Assembly (NCBI RefSeq): GCF_900142755.1
Contig: NZ_FRCA01000001.1
Span: forward strand, 246,888-310,887
Reading direction: 5' to 3'
DNA length: 64,000 bases
Source: Halomonas cupida
GTDB lineage: Bacteria > Pseudomonadota > Gammaproteobacteria > Pseudomonadales > Halomonadaceae
Below, one piece after another: positions 61,347 through 64,000 of the stretch (its first letter is position 1; each line of letters opens with the position of its first letter). Under the pieces are notes generated by a model, which saw only the letters and a list, made by a program, of their open reading frames with translations, did not search any database and had not been told where the DNA came from. Made by a program: the position numbers and the translations under genes.

Positions 61347-64000
61347 GTGAGTACCGAGACTTCGACTCCGCCCCAACGCCTTGATGATGCGACCCGCCTC
61401 AAGCAACTCGAGCCCATGCTGGAGGAGGTGATGCTGCGTGATCGTCCCGATCTGGCGAAACGCCTGTCCGGTCTGCAACGCCGTGTTCGCGAAGGCAAGC
61501 CGAGCGACCGTGGCCTGGGAGAAGTGGAGAAACAGGTTCAGCGCTCGCAACGACTGCTCGAGGCACGCCGTGCACAGCGAGTCACGCTGGAATATCCCGA
61601 GGCCCTGCCGGTCGCCGCCAGGCGGGATGACATTCTGGCCGCTCTCGCCGAACACCAGGTGGTGGTCGTGGCCGGTGAGACCGGTTCGGGCAAGACCACT
61701 CAGCTACCCAAGTTGTGTATCGAACTGGGGCTGGGACGACGTGGTTTGATCGGTCATACCCAGCCTCGACGCCTGGCAGCACGCTCGGTGGCCACGCGAC
61801 TGGCCGAGGAGATGCAGGTCAATCTCGGTGATCAGGTTGGCTATCAGGTACGTTTTACCGACCAGACCAGTGATGACACCCTGGTCAAGCTGATGACCGA
61901 TGGTATTCTGCTGGCCGAGACGCGACACGATCCCGACTTGCGTCGCTACGATACGCTGATCATCGACGAGGCCCATGAGCGCAGCCTCAACATCGACTTC
62001 CTGCTGGGTTATCTCAAGCGATTGCTGGAGCGACGCAGAGATCTCAAGATCATCATCACCTCGGCGACCATTGACGTCGAGCGCTTCAGTCAGCACTTCA
62101 GCCTGCCGGGGCCGGATGGTAAACCACGCCCTGCGCCGGTGATCGAAGTGACCGGGCGTACCTTCCCGGTGGAGGTGCGCTATCGGCCCCTGGTGCGTGA
62201 TGCCGACGATGAGGAAGATCGCACCCTGAGTGAAGGCATTCTGCATGCCGTCGAGGAAATCGAGTCGATCGAGCGTGAGAAGCGCTGGTTCAGTGGTCCA
62301 CGGGATATCCTGGTGTTCCTGCCCGGTGAGCGCGAGATCCGCGAGACGGCTGATATATTGCGCCGTGCTGACCTGCGCCATACCGAGGTGCTGCCGCTGT
62401 ATGCACGGCTTTCCAATGCCGAGCAGAACCGTGTCTTTGCCGCGCACAGTGGTCGGCGCATCGTGCTGGCCACCAATGTGGCCGAGACATCGCTGACGGT
62501 GCCGGGGATTCGCTACGTGGTCGATCCAGGACTAGTGCGCATCAGTCGTTACAGCTATCGAGCCAAGATCCAGCGCCTGCCGGTGGAGGCCGTCAGCCAG
62601 GCCAGTGCCAATCAGCGTAAGGGACGTTGTGGACGTGTTGCCGAAGGGGTCTGCATTCGCCTCTACGATGAGGAGGATTTCCTTTCGCGGCCGGAATTTA
62701 CCGATCCGGAGATTCGGCGTACCAACCTGGCCTCGGTGATTCTATCGATGCTGTCGCTCAAGCTCGGCAGCATCGAGGCCTTCCCGTTCGTCGATCCGCC
62801 GGATTCTCGCTTTGTCAGTGACGGTTTCCGTCTGCTGCATGAACTGGGCGCGGTGGATGAACAGCAGCGCCTGACGCCCCAGGGGCGGCGCCTGGCGCGT
62901 CTGCCGATTGACCCGCGTCTGGCCCGCATGCTGCTGGCCGGCGATGAGCAGCAATGCCTGCGAGATGTGCTGGTGGTGGTATCGGCGCTGGCGGTGCAGG
63001 ACCCACGAGATCGCCCGGCAGACAAGCGCGAGGCAGCAGACCAGGCGCATCGCCGTTGGCAGGACCCTGAGTCGGATTTCGTGGCCATCCTCAATCTGTG
63101 GCAGGGCTTCGAGCAGGCTCGTGAGGAATTGTCCGGCAACCGGCTGCGGCGCTGGTGTCGCGATCATTACCTGAATTACCTGCGGCTGCGGGAATGGCAT
63201 GACACCTTCCGCCAGTTGCGCCAGTTGTTGCGCGACCTCGATATCCAGGTGCCGCCACCTGCCGTGGTGGTCGAGGACGATGCCGAGCAGGTGAAGGAGC
63301 AGCGTCGCCAGGCCGGTGTCGCCATGCACCGAGCTCTGCTGACCGGTCTGTTGTCGAATCTCGGCACGTTGACCGAAAATCGCGATTACCTGGGCGCGCG
63401 TAACCGCAAGTTCATGATCCACCCATCCTCCGGGCTGTCGAAGAAGACCCCTAAATGGGTGATGGCCATGGAGATGGTCGAGACATCACGGTTGTTTGCC
63501 CGCACTGTGGCGCGCATTGACCCCCAATGGATCGAGCCGTTGGCCGGGCATCTGGTCAAGCGCAATTACAGCGAGCCGCATTGGGAGATGAAGCGGGCCC
63601 AGGTGGTGGCCTTCGAGCAGGTGACCCTGTTCGGATTACCGATTGTCGCTCGACGCAAGGTGCATTACGGCCCCATTGCCCAGCGTGAATCATGGGAATT
63701 GTTCATTCGCCGGGCACTGGTGGAAGGTGAGTTCCGCACCCGAGGTGAGTTTCTGGCCCATAACCGTGCGCTGGTCGAAGAAGTCACCGACCTCGAGGAT
63801 CGTGCTCGTCGGCGTGACATTCTCGTCGACGAGGAGACACTGTTCGACTTCTACGCCGAACGGGTGCCGGAGCATATCGTCAACGGCAAGGGGTTCGAGG
63901 CCTGGCGACGCAAGGCGGAGGAGCAGAATCCGCAGTTGCTGATGTTCGATCGAGAGGCACTGCTGGCGCGGGAGGCAGAGGATGTCACCGAAGCTCAGTA
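61347..64000 (+). CDS. hrpA: ATP-dependent RNA helicase HrpA, 3' end cut by window
   Basis: About 884 codons are present of the roughly 1300 expected. Motif I is VVVAGETGSGKTTQLPKLCI, motif II is LIIDEAHERSLNIDFL (DEAH box), motif III is IIITSATIDVERFSQHF, and motif VI includes QASANQRKGRCGRVAEGVC (QRxGRxGR form). A helicase-associated domain follows and the HrpA-specific C-terminal part begins near TGLLSNLGTLTENRDYLGARN. The start is set at GTG 61347 since an ATG at 61333 is in another frame and stops after five codons. HrpA acts in mRNA processing and rescue of stalled ribosomes. Confidence 0.92.
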   Translation, partial: MSTETSTPPQRLDDATRLKQLEPMLEEVMLRDRPDLAKRLSGLQRRVREGKPSDRGLGEVEKQVQRSQRLLEARRAQRVTLEYPEALPVAARRDDILAALAEHQVVVVAGETGSGKTTQLPKLCIELGLGRRGLIGHTQPRRLAARSVATRLAEEMQVNLGDQVGYQVRFTDQTSDDTLVKLMTDGILLAETRHDPDLRRYDTLIIDEAHERSLNIDFLLGYLKRLLERRRDLKIIITSATIDVERFSQHFSLPGPDGKPRPAPVIEVTGRTFPVEVRYRPLVRDADDEEDRTLSEGILHAVEEIESIEREKRWFSGPRDILVFLPGEREIRETADILRRADLRHTEVLPLYARLSNAEQNRVFAAHSGRRIVLATNVAETSLTVPGIRYVVDPGLVRISRYSYRAKIQRLPVEAVSQASANQRKGRCGRVAEGVCIRLYDEEDFLSRPEFTDPEIRRTNLASVILSMLSLKLGSIEAFPFVDPPDSRFVSDGFRLLHELGAVDEQQRLTPQGRRLARLPIDPRLARMLLAGDEQQCLRDVLVVVSALAVQDPRDRPADKREAADQAHRRWQDPESDFVAILNLWQGFEQAREELSGNRLRRWCRDHYLNYLRLREWHDTFRQLRQLLRDLDIQVPPPAVVVEDDAEQVKEQRRQAGVAMHRALLTGLLSNLGTLTENRDYLGARNRKFMIHPSSGLSKKTPKWVMAMEMVETSRLFARTVARIDPQWIEPLAGHLVKRNYSEPHWEMKRAQVVAFEQVTLFGLPIVARRKVHYGPIAQRESWELFIRRALVEGEFRTRGEFLAHNRALVEEVTDLEDRARRRDILVDEETLFDFYAERVPEHIVNGKGFEAWRRKAEEQNPQLLMFDREALLAREAEDVTEAQ

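Overview
The window is GC-rich, densely coded DNA from a gammaproteobacterial chromosome. The block dnaX-ybaB-recR-rnd-ycgL-ycgN, the acidic secreted lipoprotein, the PsrA-like site before fadD and the BmtA-type metallothionein point to a halophilic, Pseudomonas-relative lineage such as Halomonadaceae. That placement is inference from gene content; no rRNA or tRNA is present to confirm it.

Left part (1-7.6 kb): a truncated gene of unknown function and an ATP-grasp ligase on the minus strand, the 4.5S signal recognition particle RNA, and a broken integrase start just beyond it. A GMC oxidoreductase is divergent from a CoA-transferase/HMG-CoA-lyase-type pair, and a small membrane protein follows.

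Cobalamin region (7.9-25.5 kb): bluB, then a cobalamin riboswitch that leads a long, translationally coupled run: cbtB-cbtA (cobalt uptake), a fused ChlI/ChlD-type chelatase motor, cobB, cobW, cobN, cobG, cobH, cobI, cobJ, then cobL-cobE-cobM-cobF. cobK lies in the middle on the opposite strand; its start codon overlaps the start codon of cobL. This covers the aerobic (CobG/CobF-type) corrin ring route from precorrin-2 to the cobalt-loaded diamide, plus the lower-ligand base. SUMT, adenosyltransferase, amidation and nucleotide-loop genes are not here.

Middle (25.6-37.4 kb): a Cds1-like cysteine desulfhydrase facing an Lrp regulator; a MarR regulator divergent from an AhpD-like/GNAT/azoreductase operon with a tandem operator candidate; an 84-bp three-hairpin repeat and a MITE-like element; then an aldo/keto reductase, an exported amidohydrolase, an exported metallo-beta-lactamase-fold hydrolase, a succinate-semialdehyde-type dehydrogenase, a YebE-like protein and a coiled-coil membrane protein.

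Right part (37.7-64 kb): the replication/repair block dnaX-ybaB-recR, RNase D, YcgL and YcgN; a LysR-controlled operon pxpA-BCCP-biotin carboxylase-pxpB-pxpC followed by an NCS1 permease; oligopeptidase B; a von Willebrand A membrane protein; a second copy of the 84-bp repeat; a metallothionein too short for usual gene cut-offs; a DUF2501 secreted protein; a repeat-rich noncoding stretch with an orphan minus-strand terminator; a class II glutamine amidotransferase; fadD; and the first two thirds of hrpA, which runs off the window.

The window is mostly ordinary chromosome. The best leads are the inverted cobK with overlapping divergent starts, the five-gene biotin-dependent lactam or amide operon, the two noncoding repeat families, an 11-G tract inside the permease gene, and a possible unannotated minus-strand RNA near 57.8 kb.
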